NCBI RefSeq assembly: GCF_014898055.3
Contig: NW_023600993.1
Location: forward strand, 16,458,850-16,522,849
From: Talpa occidentalis
Taxonomy: Eukaryota > Chordata > Mammalia > Eulipotyphla > Talpidae
DNA: 64,000 nucleotides
Direction: 5' to 3'
The translations under genes and the position numbers were made by a program. Shown here one piece after another: positions 23,405 through 35,619 of this stretch. How positions within the stretch are numbered: position 1 is the stretch's first letter; each line of letters starts with the position of its first letter. The notes under the pieces are model-generated. The model did not search any database. It saw only the letters and a program-made list of their open reading frames with translations, and was not told where the DNA came from.

Positions 23405-25240
23405 CTGCAATCTTTGACAGTTATAAAAACAAAATAAAATGGTGATAAGGGAAAGAACAATGGAATTATTCGGTAACATTTAGGTCAATGTATTCAATAC
23501 ACAGGTAACTGAAGTGACACTAATGTTTCTAGTTACCTGACATTTATTCTCTTCTCCTTCTTTTCTGAAGGCCCTAGTTATGTTCAAACATCCCCACAGC
23601 CCAGGAGACTCATAGCTGACCTCATCTCCTTATTTTGACCTCCACATCAAAGCACCAAAACTACATCCCATTTACAAAGGACTAGCTAAGGAATGGATAC
23701 ATGCCATGATGCCACTGAGACACAAAGGACTCATTTGCTGAGAGCTTCCTATAAAGTTCTTTTTTGATTATCTGGTGAAGATTGTAGGGGGAGGGTGAAG
23801 GTTCTTGTTCATTCAACATGAATAAGGAAGATTCCTGCTATTGTCATCCTATGGCAGATTTGGTCGTGGATGGCAGGATGGAGTGGTGGATGATGATTCG
23901 ATCCCTGATCTTCTTAAACAACACCATGCTTCTCCCTACCCTTGCATTACCAGTTGAGCAAACCAATTAGTTTCATATTTAAAAAGGTAGTTTTGTATTA
24001 TGTTTTCTGTTACTTGCATATATCCTAAGTAATAGACTGACCTATAGCAAATGCTTAGGCATAGTTCTGACCCTAAGTAAATCTATTTCTTCACTGGCTT
24101 ATAGTCATATTCCCAAACAAACATTTCTTTACTGTACCTTAGTCATTATTTAAATTCAAATCTAACTAATAAAAGTTTTATCATCTGTGAGCCATGATCA
24201 GAAAACAAAACATCCTCAACTAAGAAGGAAAGATAAAAATGTAATGAGGGTATTTATAGCTTGTATTCTTTTTTTTTTAGATTTGAGGGAAAGAAGAAAA
24301 AGAGATGCAGTTCTTAGTACTAAAGAGATTCTGCATGACTATATAGCAAATGGCTCATGATCCTTCCATTGTAAAATTTGCTTAGCACACATTTTCTCTC
24401 CCGAAAGTTGTTACAGTAGCATATGTTGCCTCAAAAATGCTCCAGTTGGATAAAGTTCCCTGCTGAAATACCCTTAGCCCTCTCAGGAATGTAGTAAACA
24501 CAATGTGATTTGGACAGTGGATCAAAGGAAGATTATTTGGGGAAAAAAATCTAAACCAAATACATATGTTCAATCAGGTGAAAGACCCTGGTAATAAATA
24601 TTAGCATATGGTCTAGTAAAAAAAGCTTAAAACCACAGGGAGAGGCAGGCAGCCTAAAGGGGAAAGGTTATTTTTTTAATGTACAATTTGGAAAGGCTAA
24701 TGGTAAACAGGAATTGTTTTGAAAATGCATTGTGATAGGAAAAGAGGACTTGTTTTACCTTCTTCCACTCAGAAGCAATGGTGTGTCCCTTCCAGAAAAA
24801 ATTAAAAATTCTTCTAGGTCTAAAAATTATTGTTCCTTTAACCATATGTCACTTTAAATTTGGTATCCAGAGATCATATTCCATAATCCCTTAACTGTCG
24901 CAGAAGCAAAATATATTAATATATGTAATATGATAATAATATTAATAATATATTAATATCATTGTAAGAGTTGAAGGAGTATCCATCTGAGTGGGCGTGG
25001 GAAGGAAGTCTAAGGATGCTTGGGAATCTCCTCAGGTCAGGCAGGTAAGAAAAATATATCTTGCTTTTAGCTTATAGTTTTATTTAACTATTACCAATGA
25101 TATCATGAATAAACTCTTTGCAAGGACTTTGTTAATTTTTGATGCTGGAAAAAAATAGGAAAGAAAAAAACAATTGTTTGGGGGGCTAATGCCACTCCAG
25201 TTCTTCAAAAATAGCTCATATTTATAAACAAGTTATTTTC
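23405..25240. other. Unique DNA
   Basis: No gene or confident repeat in 1.8 kb. An A/T tract with many TATTAATAT palindromes lies at 24908-24962. Frames on the minus strand near 24382 and 24654 are about 63 residues and featureless. Confidence 0.45.
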
Positions 25241-25241
25241 A

Positions 25242-25500
25242 GGGGCCTCCCTGTTGGCCTAGGAGTAAGTCTCAGTGCCGTCACCATAATAACCTGAGTT
25301 CGATCCCGGCCAGGGAGCTGACCCACGTGTGCAGTAAACCTCTCCTGTCTAGCACACTGCTCCCCTTAGCAGTGTATTTCAGTAAATCTGCCAGATCTGT
25401 TTCCCACTCTGTCTCTGATGAATCCTCTCAACCCCACCCCAACCCCACCCTTCTGGCCTATAATACCCCAGTTCTTCTACACAAAAATAAATTTTTTTAA
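25242..25500 (+). repeat. tRNA-derived SINE, divergent subfamily
   Basis: Head reads GGGCCTCCCTGTTGGCCTAG, then GGAGTAAGTCTCAGTGCCGT, with CCTGAGTTCGATCCCGGCC, so box B is intact (GTTCGATCC). This head type (GGCCTAGG, TAAGTCTCAG) is shared with the copy at 33783. Flanks carry aagttattt on both sides. Confidence 0.9.
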
Positions 25501-25514
25501 AAGTTATTTACAAA

Positions 25515-25807
25515 GAGGTACTGAGTGAACATTAATACGGAGTTTTTAATTGCTAGCAGCAAACACTTCCTCTGTGATCCTATGGTCTCTGCCTTTCTCC
25601 TCTGCTTAGCTTTTTCCCCTCTCCAAATATAGTACTTAAACACCTTTTAACTTTTCCATGTTAGACCAACAAGCTGTGAACAGACTATGAGATAAGGTGG
25701 AGAAGTCAGCTGGGTGTGTTTATTTATGGGTTCATAAATACTGCCATGGGATATAACACATTACAGCAATCTAAAAAGAAAACTCTCAAATCTGCATTCC
25801 AGACCAA
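25515..25807. other. Unique DNA, nothing recognised
   Basis: Short unique interval between a SINE and a hAT fossil. Confidence 0.5.
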
Positions 25808-26110
25808 GAGTTGGAGAATTTTTCTGTAAAGAGCCAGGTAGAAAATGTGTTAGGTTTTGTGTGAGTCTCTATTGTAACTATTCAACACTTGTGTTGCAGT
25901 GAACAAGTAACCATGGAGTACATTGTTTTGTTACCATAAAACATTATTTATGAAGAAAAAACCTTGGATTTCCTATAATTTCCAAATATCATGATATCAT
26001 TATTCTTTTGATTTTCTCTCTCAACCATTTGAAAAATGGAAAAAGTATTCTTAGCTCACAGGTTTACCAGCAGATTTAATTTCTGGGCCACAGTTTGCTA
26101 ACTCTTTTCT
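25808..26110 (-). mobile_element. Charlie-type hAT fossil
   Basis: Left AAGAGTTGGAGAATTTTTCT and right CTGGGCCACAGTTTGCTAAC are imperfect terminal inverted repeats. The left side continues GTAAAGAGCC, the complement of the GGCTCTTTAC-type end of the common family beginning AGGGGTTGGCAAACT. Non-autonomous, with no transposase frame. Two further copies lie at 43748 and 51700, all in the same orientation. Confidence 0.8.
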
Positions 26111-26524
26111 AGATTCATTCTGTCTTAATATCCATCCCATCTTAATAGTGGTGAAAACCAGAAGGTTTTATTTGGCTTATTCTGGACTCTCTCTTCTTCC
26201 CACAACTTGGGCTGATCATGTCACTTTTACATGTAGCTGTATGAAAAAAAATTGTTAAGTAAGAAAGTAAAAATTGAAGAGTATTTTGTGATGGTTTTAC
26301 AAAAGGCTAAGATTCAAGGTATTTATAGATCTATAAGTGTAAAATATTTAAGATGTCACAACCATCAGAGTAACAGAGCCTTTAAAGAAGTTTTAAAGAA
26401 TGTTAAATGAGACCTGCTTTTCATGTTCCATTGTCAAATATATTCCTAAAGGCCTCCTTCTTTCATTCATTTCACTCATTTTCATAATTTAGAAAAATGC
26501 CTTTTAGCGTTGAAAGACTTTGCC
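26111..26524. other. Unique DNA, nothing recognised
   Basis: No gene or repeat was recognised. Confidence 0.5.
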
Positions 26525-26960
26525 TACTTTCAGTTACCTCGTGGTGTGTAAAAACCACTCTAAATTCAATAACTGCAAATAATAATAATTTAACATGCCC
26601 AGCATCATGGCAGATTGACTCTGAGGTTCTTCTGCTGGTTTCAGCTGAACTCACATAGCTGTGCTACATTGGTGGGCAGGTAGGGTCTGGAGTCCAGTGG
26701 GAGAGTTAGATGGCCAGGACTCTCTCTCCACATTTCAATCTTCTTCATGGTGTTGTGGACTCAGGGACGCATTCCTGAGTGAGCACAGGAGAAAGCTGAA
26801 AAGTCTCTTGAAACGCAGGTTCCAAAATTCACATAGCTTTATTTATTCCGTATTATTATTCAAAGTGCATCAAGAAATCAGCCTATATATGACCAGGGAT
26901 CAGTGGTCACCAATATATCTTATCATACTTCTCTTAGGGTTTGAGGCATCTATGGACCCA
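26525..26960 (+). repeat. Ancient interspersed repeat, family not named
   Basis: TTCTGCTGGTTTCAGCTGAA followed by CTCACATAGCTGTG and GGGCAGGTAGGGTCTGG recalls a mammal-wide repeat with CTGGTTCAGCTGGGCTCACTC-type order. I can place it as an old repeat, but not name it. The 106-residue plus frame over it is not a gene. Confidence 0.4.
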
Positions 26961-27895
26961 ATTTACATATTTTATTTTTGAGCATTTAGATTTCAGAACT
27001 GCATAGTAAGAGTAACAACTATAATGACATGGTTAGAAGTCTTAATGATGATCTTTCAGAATAGCACAGATGAACACCATTTTTAAGACTAGATATCATA
27101 AAATTGGTGTGTGTTAGCTCTTGCCACTTTGGTAATATGGAAAATGTAAGGAGATACTGTAGAGACAATGTGCACAGGATGAGCAGGAGGAAAATACTAG
27201 TGAGGAATTCAGATATGTGAGGGAAAGTTTTCAGGACAGTTTCTGAGAGGATTTGGGAGAAATGAGGCCATGCAGGGTATTGATCGTAGAAACAGAGATA
27301 ATGGGCATGTTTTGATCATCTTTACAGTAAGAATCATGGATCAGGAAGAGCTTCCAAAAGCTGTCAAAATGAAACTGGGCAAAAATCAAGAAGAAAGAGA
27401 CCCGACTCAGCATTTATTTTTAGTTCCGATCTCATGCCTTCTTTGTCTAGATTATCGCACTGGATCTTTTAGATACTGGAAAACACATTTTCAAAGGTAG
27501 CTAGAAGACAAGTGGGCTTTAAGTTTCAGTCATTGAAGTGATGGAAAGGAGCAGTGCTGCAAGGATGTAGAACTGCTATAGGACAGCAAACTGACTGTAT
27601 CCATCATGACTGATGCTCAGGCTACCTCCATCCACACACCTGTTAATAGTATTAATAATCACCTGTTTCTTCAAATCTGAGACACTATCTATTGAAACTC
27701 TATTGTGATTAAATACTATTCAGTAACTATAATTAAAAATTGCCACCAACTATAAGATGCATCTTGAGTAAATTTTAAAGGCAAGCTGTAAGAGAGCATG
27801 CTTTTTAAGGGTGATGAAATTTACTATAATAACAACATTAACTAAATCATAAGCCTAGGAACATACCAAGTATTTTTCATAATTTTTTGGAATGG
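26961..27895. other. Unique DNA, nothing recognised
   Basis: No gene. Overlapping frames of 60 (minus) and 76 (plus) residues at 27231-27500 have no motif. Confidence 0.45.
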
Positions 27896-27899
27896 TTAT

Positions 27900-28052
27900 A
27901 ACAGTAATGAGGCATTTTCTATTGTTATAGCATCTATTGTACTGACAAAGCAACTAAAATAAGAGAGATTAAGTCACCTATTCAAGGTTAGATATCTAGT
28001 CAATGCAAATCCAAGATTCTACCCTTGGTTCTTCCTAATTCCAAACCTGAAT
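27900..28052 (-). repeat. MIR SINE fragment
   Basis: GAGATTAAGTCACCTATTCA, AGGTTAGATATCTAGTCAAT and CCAAGATTCTACCCTTGGTT follow the complement of MIR (GAGGTTAAGTGACTTGCCCA, AGGTCACACAGCTAGTAAG). Confidence 0.75.
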
Positions 28053-28054
28053 GA

Positions 28055-29868
28055 ACTCTTAATCACTAAGGCTTCCTGCAAATTGGTTGTAGACATGTAC
28101 CAAATGTAGCTCAATTAATCTTCACAAAACCAAACAAGTTCAAACAAAGTAATCTCCAAAGTCCTAAAATTAGAACAGAATGGAGAAAAGCTGCAGGTAA
28201 GTTAGGATCAATTTCACTTTTTCATCCATCTGAAGGCAGTGTAAAGGATTTGATCATTACACAAAAGGCAGAGTACTTTTTTAATCTAGTAGTGCTCAAA
28301 CTTCAATAAGCATTAGATTTACTGTATACACAATGTAATATACAATCCTAAAAATGTGTGTATAACCCTAAAAATTCTGTACTTTATAGGTAACTTTGGG
28401 ATATTTTAAGAAAGATTATGCCTTTGGCCAACATTTAACAGAGATTTGATACTCTTAACCTAGGTACCACTGTTTCAGCATGAATTTACTGACAGACAAC
28501 ATTCTTCAGTATTTGGTGATGTTGCATATAATTCTAATAGTCAACCAATACTTAGACATTAAGCTTTGGAATGTGACTGGACTATTAATTTTTCATCCAT
28601 TCATCAAATTTAAACCACCCTTTATTTCATGCACTTCATCTAAATGCTATGCTGGGAATGTTTCATGGAGCCTGTGGCTTCAAAGTATATGGTCTACAGG
28701 AAACCAAGGGCTGGCCATGACCGAGGTCAGCACAGGATAACTTGGTAGCACAGGTAATGGACACATATCCATTATGAATTGAATTTGACCTACTGTTGAA
28801 AGGGTAGGCATGAAGGATGAGTTCTAACTCAATTGGGGTGACTGACCAGGGGCCCTTCAGAGCCAAGGTTAATCCTGACAGTGATGCTTTTTTATATTGA
28901 TGCTGTAATTAGATCTTTTGAATAGTTGCTTATATATTGATCTGAGGTTGTGAATTTCTATCCAAAGGGTTTTTTTATAGTTGTAAAACTTTATAAGTGA
29001 AATGAAAATCCTTTCTTGCTTAATGTAACCCTTTGCATCAATCCATCACCTTTAGAACACCAGAATAGTATAGAAATACATATACTACATTTCAGTCTGG
29101 GTTAGCCCTGAACTTGATCTATTGTCTAACACCAGTTAAGCAGATACAGGACAATTACTTTGATAAGGCCATTTCTAAAGACAGAATCCTAAACAAGAAC
29201 ACTATTGTCGCCCCCATTAATGTCAAATAAATGGCATTCTGCCAGACATTATGGGGGATTTCTGAATCTGTTCTCTTTCAAAGTGAACTCATTCTATTTT
29301 GTAAAGAATATTTGGTCCTCCTTTGTAATAGTTCAGAGGAAAAGCTTGAAAGAGCAGTTTCTGTAGCAGATAGGTTGGACTTGATTGTAATGATGGTTTA
29401 TCCCAGGCAGTAGTTAGTGAATAACTGTAGGAGAATGATATAGATCCTACTTCAGAACAAGCTGAATAGAAGCAACCATGTCTGGGTAGTGCTGAACAAT
29501 TAGAAGGTAGTATAAGTACAATGAGCTCTTGGGTGTTGGGCAGAGGATTTCAGAACAGTAGGTGGAATTGTTCAAACCATCAGTCTTAACTCCTTTACTA
29601 TGTTGCTTTGTGCTGAGGGTCTTATAACAGACCTATTCCCAAAGGTCACCAGTGTGGAATTAGTGGTCTGGGATTATCCTGACTCTACGGCCATTGCCCA
29701 GGTTATGCTTCAACCCAGGAAAAAATGAACGTTTTTGTCTACTTTATAAAAGTGGGCTCTGGGTAGACAAAGCCATTCATATTTCTCATGCTCTGAAGCT
29801 CAAGCAAATGTGAGGTAGATTCTGATTCAAATGTGATAACATAGAACAACATTTGTTAATTCAACTGA
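28055..29868. other. Unique DNA; possible weak MER5 fragment
   Basis: No gene. 28287-28470 starts TAGTGCTCAAACTTCAATAA and ends GGTACCACTG, faintly like a MER5 element with its two ends, but the interior is not convincing. Frames of 60-86 residues are featureless. Confidence 0.4.
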
Positions 29869-29869
29869 A

Positions 29870-29962
29870 ATGTCCTGAGACATTAAAATATATAGGGTAC
29901 TGTACTAGGCATGGCAGGAAATACAAAGATGAATGGAATGAAGGATTTATCTGATAGTGGGC
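29870..29962 (-). repeat. L2 LINE 3' fragment
   Basis: GTACTGTACTAGGCATGGCA followed by GGAAATACAAAGATGAATGG is the usual complement of the L2 3' region (GGCACTGTTCTAGGCACTGG, then GATACAGCAGTGAA). Confidence 0.65.
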
Positions 29963-30072
29963 ATACATTAGAGCATGTTAATATGTTATAGGACATAATC
30001 AAGGCATCACCAATTTAAAAAAAAGGAAAGAGTTGCTGTACAGCAGCACAGCACCATAGCAGATGGATTTTT

Positions 30073-30336
30073 AAAAAGATTTATTCATTTATGCATACAA
30101 GAACTGGGGTATAGGCCAGAGGTATGGGGGGTGAGAGGATTCACCAGAGAAAGAGCAGGGGACAGAACAGGTGAATTGACTGAAATACACTGCTGAGGGG
30201 AGCAGCAGGTGAGACAGGAGAGGTCTGTTGCGCCATGTGGGTCAGTTCCCTGGCCGGGGATTGAATTTGTGCTACAGTGGCTGCAGATAGCTACATAGCA
30301 CTGAGACTTAACCCCTTGCACCACCAGGGAGGGCCC
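30073..30336 (-). repeat. tRNA-derived SINE, subfamily B
   Basis: Minus-strand copy; right edge is CACCACCAGGGAGGGCCC. Flanking agatggattttt (left) and agatggtggattttt (right) form a duplication with a 3-base difference. The 121-residue minus frame here is mostly SINE. Confidence 0.92.
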
Positions 30337-30351
30337 AGATGGTGGATTTTT

Positions 30352-33300
30352 CATCAGAGTTACTTGACATAAAATTTGACAGGTAGAAATAATTCCAAGG
30401 ATCAAGATGGAAATAGGAGGGCTGGTGCCTCCAAGGAAAGATGAGAACATTCATTCTAACTTTCACATCAGCCAGCATCAACTCCATTCACAACATGGCA
30501 TTCCTTACTGGGGGGTATAAAGTTGAAACAGACATGGACTTTGCAGGGAGAAATATTAGAGGGAGATAAAATGCATTAATTAATAAATATGATATAGGGT
30601 AAAGGAAATTCATTATACAGGATCCTATTCTAGGAATTGCATTGGAATTTAAAAAGATGATACTCAGCATGACATGGAATTTGAAGACACCTAAATATAA
30701 CTTGGAGCATACCAATCTATGGTAGGATTTTACCATGTTACTTGATTTTGATCTTTAGAAGACTATGAGAGGTAGACAATAAAGAACATGCTAAATTTAA
30801 TTATCCCTGCTTTATAGATGAGGAAATTATCTTTAAGAAGAAAGGTTTTCATTGTATTTTTTGTTGTGGCTTTATTTCACTCCTCAACATATAGTTCTTG
30901 CTAAAGAGTTCTTGTGAAAGGGAATTCATTCTGAATTGGGAAAAGAAAATCATTTGCTTTATTCTAGCTCATCAGCTGATAAGACATTATGAGTGGTATT
31001 TTCTTGACATTTTTGATTGACAATCTGGATGCTGAATTTGTCTGAAGCTCAGGTTCCTATGTGTCAAGTGGGGTCGGGGTGGTAGTAAATCTTGCCCTAC
31101 TTAGAAAAATTGAATGGGAAAGCCCTTTAAAAAATATAAATCACAACACAAAGGTAAGATGTTAAGTTTTGAATGAAACCACACAAACATAAGGTGAACA
31201 TTCATTCCAAATTCAATTCTCTGACATCATTTTAAACATTCCTCTCAGTGAATGATGTTTAAAATCTGAAGCATTGAGGCATCTGACAACTTTGTCCCAA
31301 TCATCAAAATCACACTATCCCTAATTGCTTATGATCTACTTGAACCTAGTATTTTCATTCAGCTTTGAGAAGCAAAAAAGGAACAATTTTACTGTAATTT
31401 TACAGAGCTTACTTGTTAAACCTCACAAAGAGATATATATCAACTAGAGAGTCACTGTGATTTTGCCAAGATAATTGAAGAAATCCTGCTGGACTTTAGA
31501 ATTGGTTATATAGATGCTGGTTTCACTTAAAAATCTACTGTATTTCAGACACTTTAAAACATGTTTCTGTCAGAAAATGAGCAGAGGCAAAAAAAGTAAC
31601 AACAGAAAGGAAACAGAACAACTAATTTCTGACAAACCAGTCTTACTGGTACTTTGCAACTTCTCTCAGAGAATCACTAAAAGTGAAAATGGTGGGAACT
31701 ATTATTAGTCATTTACTCTACAATCTAGTTTCATGAATGTCAGATCACAGGTGGCATATCTGTGCAGCAAATTTGCTGTCTGTAATAGAATAGAGCTGCC
31801 TGAGATTAAAAATAAAGGAGAAAAAGTATAGAGATTTCAATTTGCTTAGTGACAATACTTTGCTTCACAAACAAATGTGACTGCTGGTATAATGAATATA
31901 ATAGGGAAGATAATTTTGGGTTGAGACATGAATTCAAGCATAAAGCACTGAGTACACAGAGTTCCTGCATCTCATGTTATTATATTCTCTCTTCTTCATC
32001 TTCTTCTCTTTCTTCTTTAAATTCATTTTCAGTTAGGAAATCTGCTCTCTGTACAGAGAACTTTCTAAGCAAAAATAAATTAGCTCAATGTTAAATTTTA
32101 GAAAAATGAACTGAAGAAACCATGCCCGTTTCCATTAATCCAGAAAAACTTTTAGCATTACAATCTCTCCCAGGAAACATATTTTTTACCTCAAGAAAGC
32201 CCTGTAAGTGCTTTCTAATGTATATATATATATGCTCCCTAAAAAGACATTTGAATAACTTCAATCATGTTTGCCAAGTTATAACATCACAATGTTCAGT
32301 GAGAGAGCTTTAAAGACTTGATTATTAGAAACAGGACTTTTTCTGGTTAATAAAAGCTCCCCCAAATCATTATATTTGAATTTTTAAAAAGAGAGCTTCA
32401 CTAGGAATTTGCTACGATTTCTACATCAATGTTGGATCATGAAAATATTCCTGAATATAGGAAAATATTTGAAGAGTCACCCAAAAAGAAGCCACTAAAT
32501 GAAAAAATAAGTTAATCAAATTGATAATGACCATGAAAAAGCTTTACAAAATACAAAAAGTACCGAAGTCATGCAAAAGCTGACACACCACGGTTCTAAT
32601 TCCTGGGGAGGTTGCTAGTAATGTACAGAGAAAATCTTTTCTCCAAAGGCAGCATGAACATGCAGGCTACATCAACCCAGACCATTGGGGCTGGGAAAGA
32701 ACTGCAGGAGGAAACTAGAAAAGTTTACTAGTTAATACTGCACAAGTGGGGAAACTGAGGCCTAGGATGGTAGAGTGGATCATTTGGAATTATTTGAGAT
32801 TTGCTCACCTTTCTGGAGTTCTCTTGATGTTCAAGTTTAATTAATATATCTTAGAGATTTTCATATTATCACCCTTACCTCTCTCCTAACTCTGGAACAG
32901 GTAATATCCACATTTTTCAAAAGCTGCAGTAAAAGCAAAGACAGATTTCTCAGGCTTTGCATTTGGATTCTAGCGAAAAAATGTAAGCACCTTGGACAGA
33001 TTGTTGTAGGCAAGAATGGTTTGAATACAAGGATATACACTGGGGCCAATAAATGGACGCCTATTTTTGTTTTCTTCTTGTTTACTTTTTTTGGTTACTT
33101 TCCTCCGTGATTTGATCACATATGAAAATATATTTGAGAATAGTTATTACATATTTAAAAGATAAAAAGTCTTTCAAATAGTTTTTCAAGCATCATTTGA
33201 AAAGCTTTTTTCTTTTCTCTATTTTAGACATTGCCCATGTTATCTCAAGAGAAAAAAAACATTTTTAAAGCATTGAAGTCAGTGTAAAATAGGTTTCTTT

Positions 33301-33780
33301 GTCACTTATCAATAAGGATTAGCATTTCAAATATGAATAAGATGTTGCTATCTTATGTTAAGGTCTTTTCCCATGTTGGGTATGTAGAGCATTGTGTTTT
33401 AATCTAGTTGCAGAGTAACGAATAAAAATGTTTCAAAGTCACATACACTCTATCACTAAATGCATCACAAATTAATGAAACTTGAACACTTTTTGGTGGG
33501 CTTAGAAAATTGCATCTATCTAAAGTTATTATATAACTTCCTTTCATCCATCAGGAGAAAGTCTAAAACAAATATTACTGCATCTTTAAATTCTTTTTTC
33601 TCTAGTCTGTAATGGATTCTACAAATTCAATAAGAATCATATATTCTTGATGAAAAGATATGGATCATGTGTTTCTATTTTAGAATGTACCCACCATTGC
33701 AGTGAAATACTGGTGAAATAAGTCATTACTTAAAACGCTTTTAAGACTCCTGTCTTAAGATTGTATTAAGAATGCAAAAA
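30352..33780. other. Unique DNA with two MIR traces
   Basis: No gene in 3.4 kb. Short MIR-like minus-strand traces: CTTTATAGATGAGGAAATTA near 30809 and TGGGGAAACTGAGGCCTAGG near 32748. A TTCTTC-rich pyrimidine stretch lies at 31985-32025 and a short TA run at 32220-32235. Frames up to 82 residues show nothing recognisable. Confidence 0.45.
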
Positions 33781-33782
33781 TA

Positions 33783-34050
33783 GGGCCATCCCAGTGGCCT
33801 AGGGGTTAAGTCTCAGAGCTAACATCACTGTGGCCTGAGCTCAATCCCCAGCCTGGGAGCTAACCCACATATGGTGCAGCAGATCTAGCCTGTCTCGCCA
33901 GCTGCTCCCCTCAGCAGTGTATTTCAGTAGATCCACCTGTTCTGCTCCCCGTTCTGTCTCTGGTGAATCCTCTCACTCCCCACCCCAAACACACACACAC
34001 CTCTGGTCTATAACCCAATTATTCTATGCATAAATAAATAAATCTTAAAA
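33783..34050 (+). repeat. tRNA-derived SINE, divergent subfamily
   Basis: Head GGGCCATCCCAGTGGCCTAG and GTTAAGTCTCAGAGC, body CAGCAGTGTATTTCAGTAG, tail ATAAATAAATAAATCTT then poly-A. Box B has decayed to GCTCAATCC. A CACACACAC run interrupts the body. No clean target duplication was found, consistent with greater age. Confidence 0.9.
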
Positions 34051-34084
34051 AAAAATTTAAAAGTATTTCTATGTGATCACTCTC

Positions 34085-34460
34085 ATTATGTCTGCATTTT
34101 AAAACTCCCCATCATTACATATATGGGGTGGGGTAACATACATATGCATGTATCTGTCATATATTTTTGTTTGCAGTCTTTATTTTTCTCCCACCATTAA
34201 TACTTATACCCCTTTGTTGCTTCTACTCTTCTCCCTCCCTCTTAACCTCAGAAGCATTACTTAGTTTATTAATATCCACTAGATTTTATAAATATTTCTC
34301 TTTGTCAAATCATCTGCCATGGAAATGTCCAATATTTGTTTTTGTCATTCTAACTTGCTTCACTACACATTATTATGCTTCACTACACATTATCCTCGAA
34401 CTCCTCCCATTTTACTGTAAATGGTAACACATTATCTTTCTTATAACTGAATACTAAGCA
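34085..34460 (-). mobile_element. LINE-1 3' UTR fragment
   Basis: TTGTCATTCTAACTTGCTTC, then CGAACTCCTCCCATTTTACT and TTCTTATAACTGAATACTA follow the complement of the L1 3' UTR (GTCTGACTTATTTCACTTAG, then GTCCATCCATGTTG, then GGCTGAATAATATTCC). It contains a 20-bp tandem duplication at 34356-34393 (TGCTTCACTACACATTA twice). Confidence 0.65.
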
Positions 34461-34469
34461 GCCAAAAAA

Positions 34470-35265
34470 AAAAAAAGTCAACACAACACCTCTTATGATC
34501 ATAAAACTCCATGTATCAAAAAGTTTCTTGGAATTATTATCCATAATAACTGTCTAAAAGAATATAAAAGAAATTTTACAGAATACTAAGAATGATATGA
34601 GTTCAACACTAATTCTCTCCTTTGCTTTTAGATGTAAGTGCTGAGCATCATATTGATGTGCATAAGTAGATGCAATGGAAGTTTTGTTGTGACAATACTG
34701 CTGAATTATTGCATCTACCTACATATCAGCAATCACACTGCGATCTACCAAAAAACATTTTCAGCAATCTTGCTACAGCGAAGAATTGGAAATCACTTAA
34801 TTGGCAAGAGAATTTGTTATTCCATAAGGAGAGTCATTTGCTTTTCAGTACCAAACCAAAAATTTCTAATTATCCTTTTGGTTATGCCAGGTCATTATGC
34901 CTGAGGAGTCTTTATGTGGATAGGAGGTGAACCTTGCTTTAGTAAATTATAACAGAGAAGGTGAGAAAATGGACCATACAGTTTTTTCAGGAGGACCAAC
35001 TTTGGAAAGGAGTAAACATAAAAGCCGATTAGTTGTAAATTGATTCTTTTAAAACAATTCATGCTACAAGTGCATCCTTTAGACTGAATACCCTCAGGGT
35101 GGCACCCTTAACCTGCAGACCTCTCCTCTAACAGCTTTCCATCCTGACCTCTTGCCTCCCACACTTTGTTTGCTTGACAGCAAGACTAAGTGATATTTTG
35201 GCAATAAAAATCAGATTAACAAAAAATTCTCCATTGCTACTCATTCAAAATGTTCCTATATGTAC
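34470..35265. other. Unique DNA, nothing recognised
   Basis: Two overlapping plus frames (88 and 86 residues, 34638-34930) occupy the same stretch in different frames, as expected by chance. No motif. Confidence 0.45.
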
Positions 35266-35269
35266 CCTC

Positions 35270-35615
35270 TGCAATTAGCATACATTGCAAACTCTTTAAG
35301 TCAGAAACAAGTGAGACCTCTCATTTTGTACTTCTCCATTTCTGTGTTCTAGAAGGCTCCCGCCTACTGTTTTTCAAGTTTGATCTTCCTCAACCTTTGT
35401 CCCCTGCCTACACCGCCTGAGGCAGTCCCTGTAGGCAGTCCTTGTCACACTACTGTATCACCTTCCTGCTTTCTCTCATTCTGCTGGTGTTGCTCAATTC
35501 CCTCTTCCAACATGCGTCTTGACAGCAAATTCAAAATCTTTCTTTTTTTTCCTCTCCATTACCTAGAACTGTGCCTTATAAGTTCTTCAAAACATATTTT
35601 TTGAAAAGGGGAATG
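35270..35615 (+). repeat. L2 LINE 3' region
   Basis: CTTCCTGCTTTCTCTCATTC, CTTGACAGCAAATTCAAAAT and CATTACCTAGAACTGTGCCT resemble the L2 3' UTR order. ATAAGTTCTTCAAAACATAT would be the terminal AATAAATATTTG region. Diverged. Confidence 0.5.
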
Positions 35616-35619
35616 AGCC

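Noticed and set aside
28287..28470. MER5-like element
   Set aside because: Only the two ends look right and the interior is unconvincing, so it was left as a remark.
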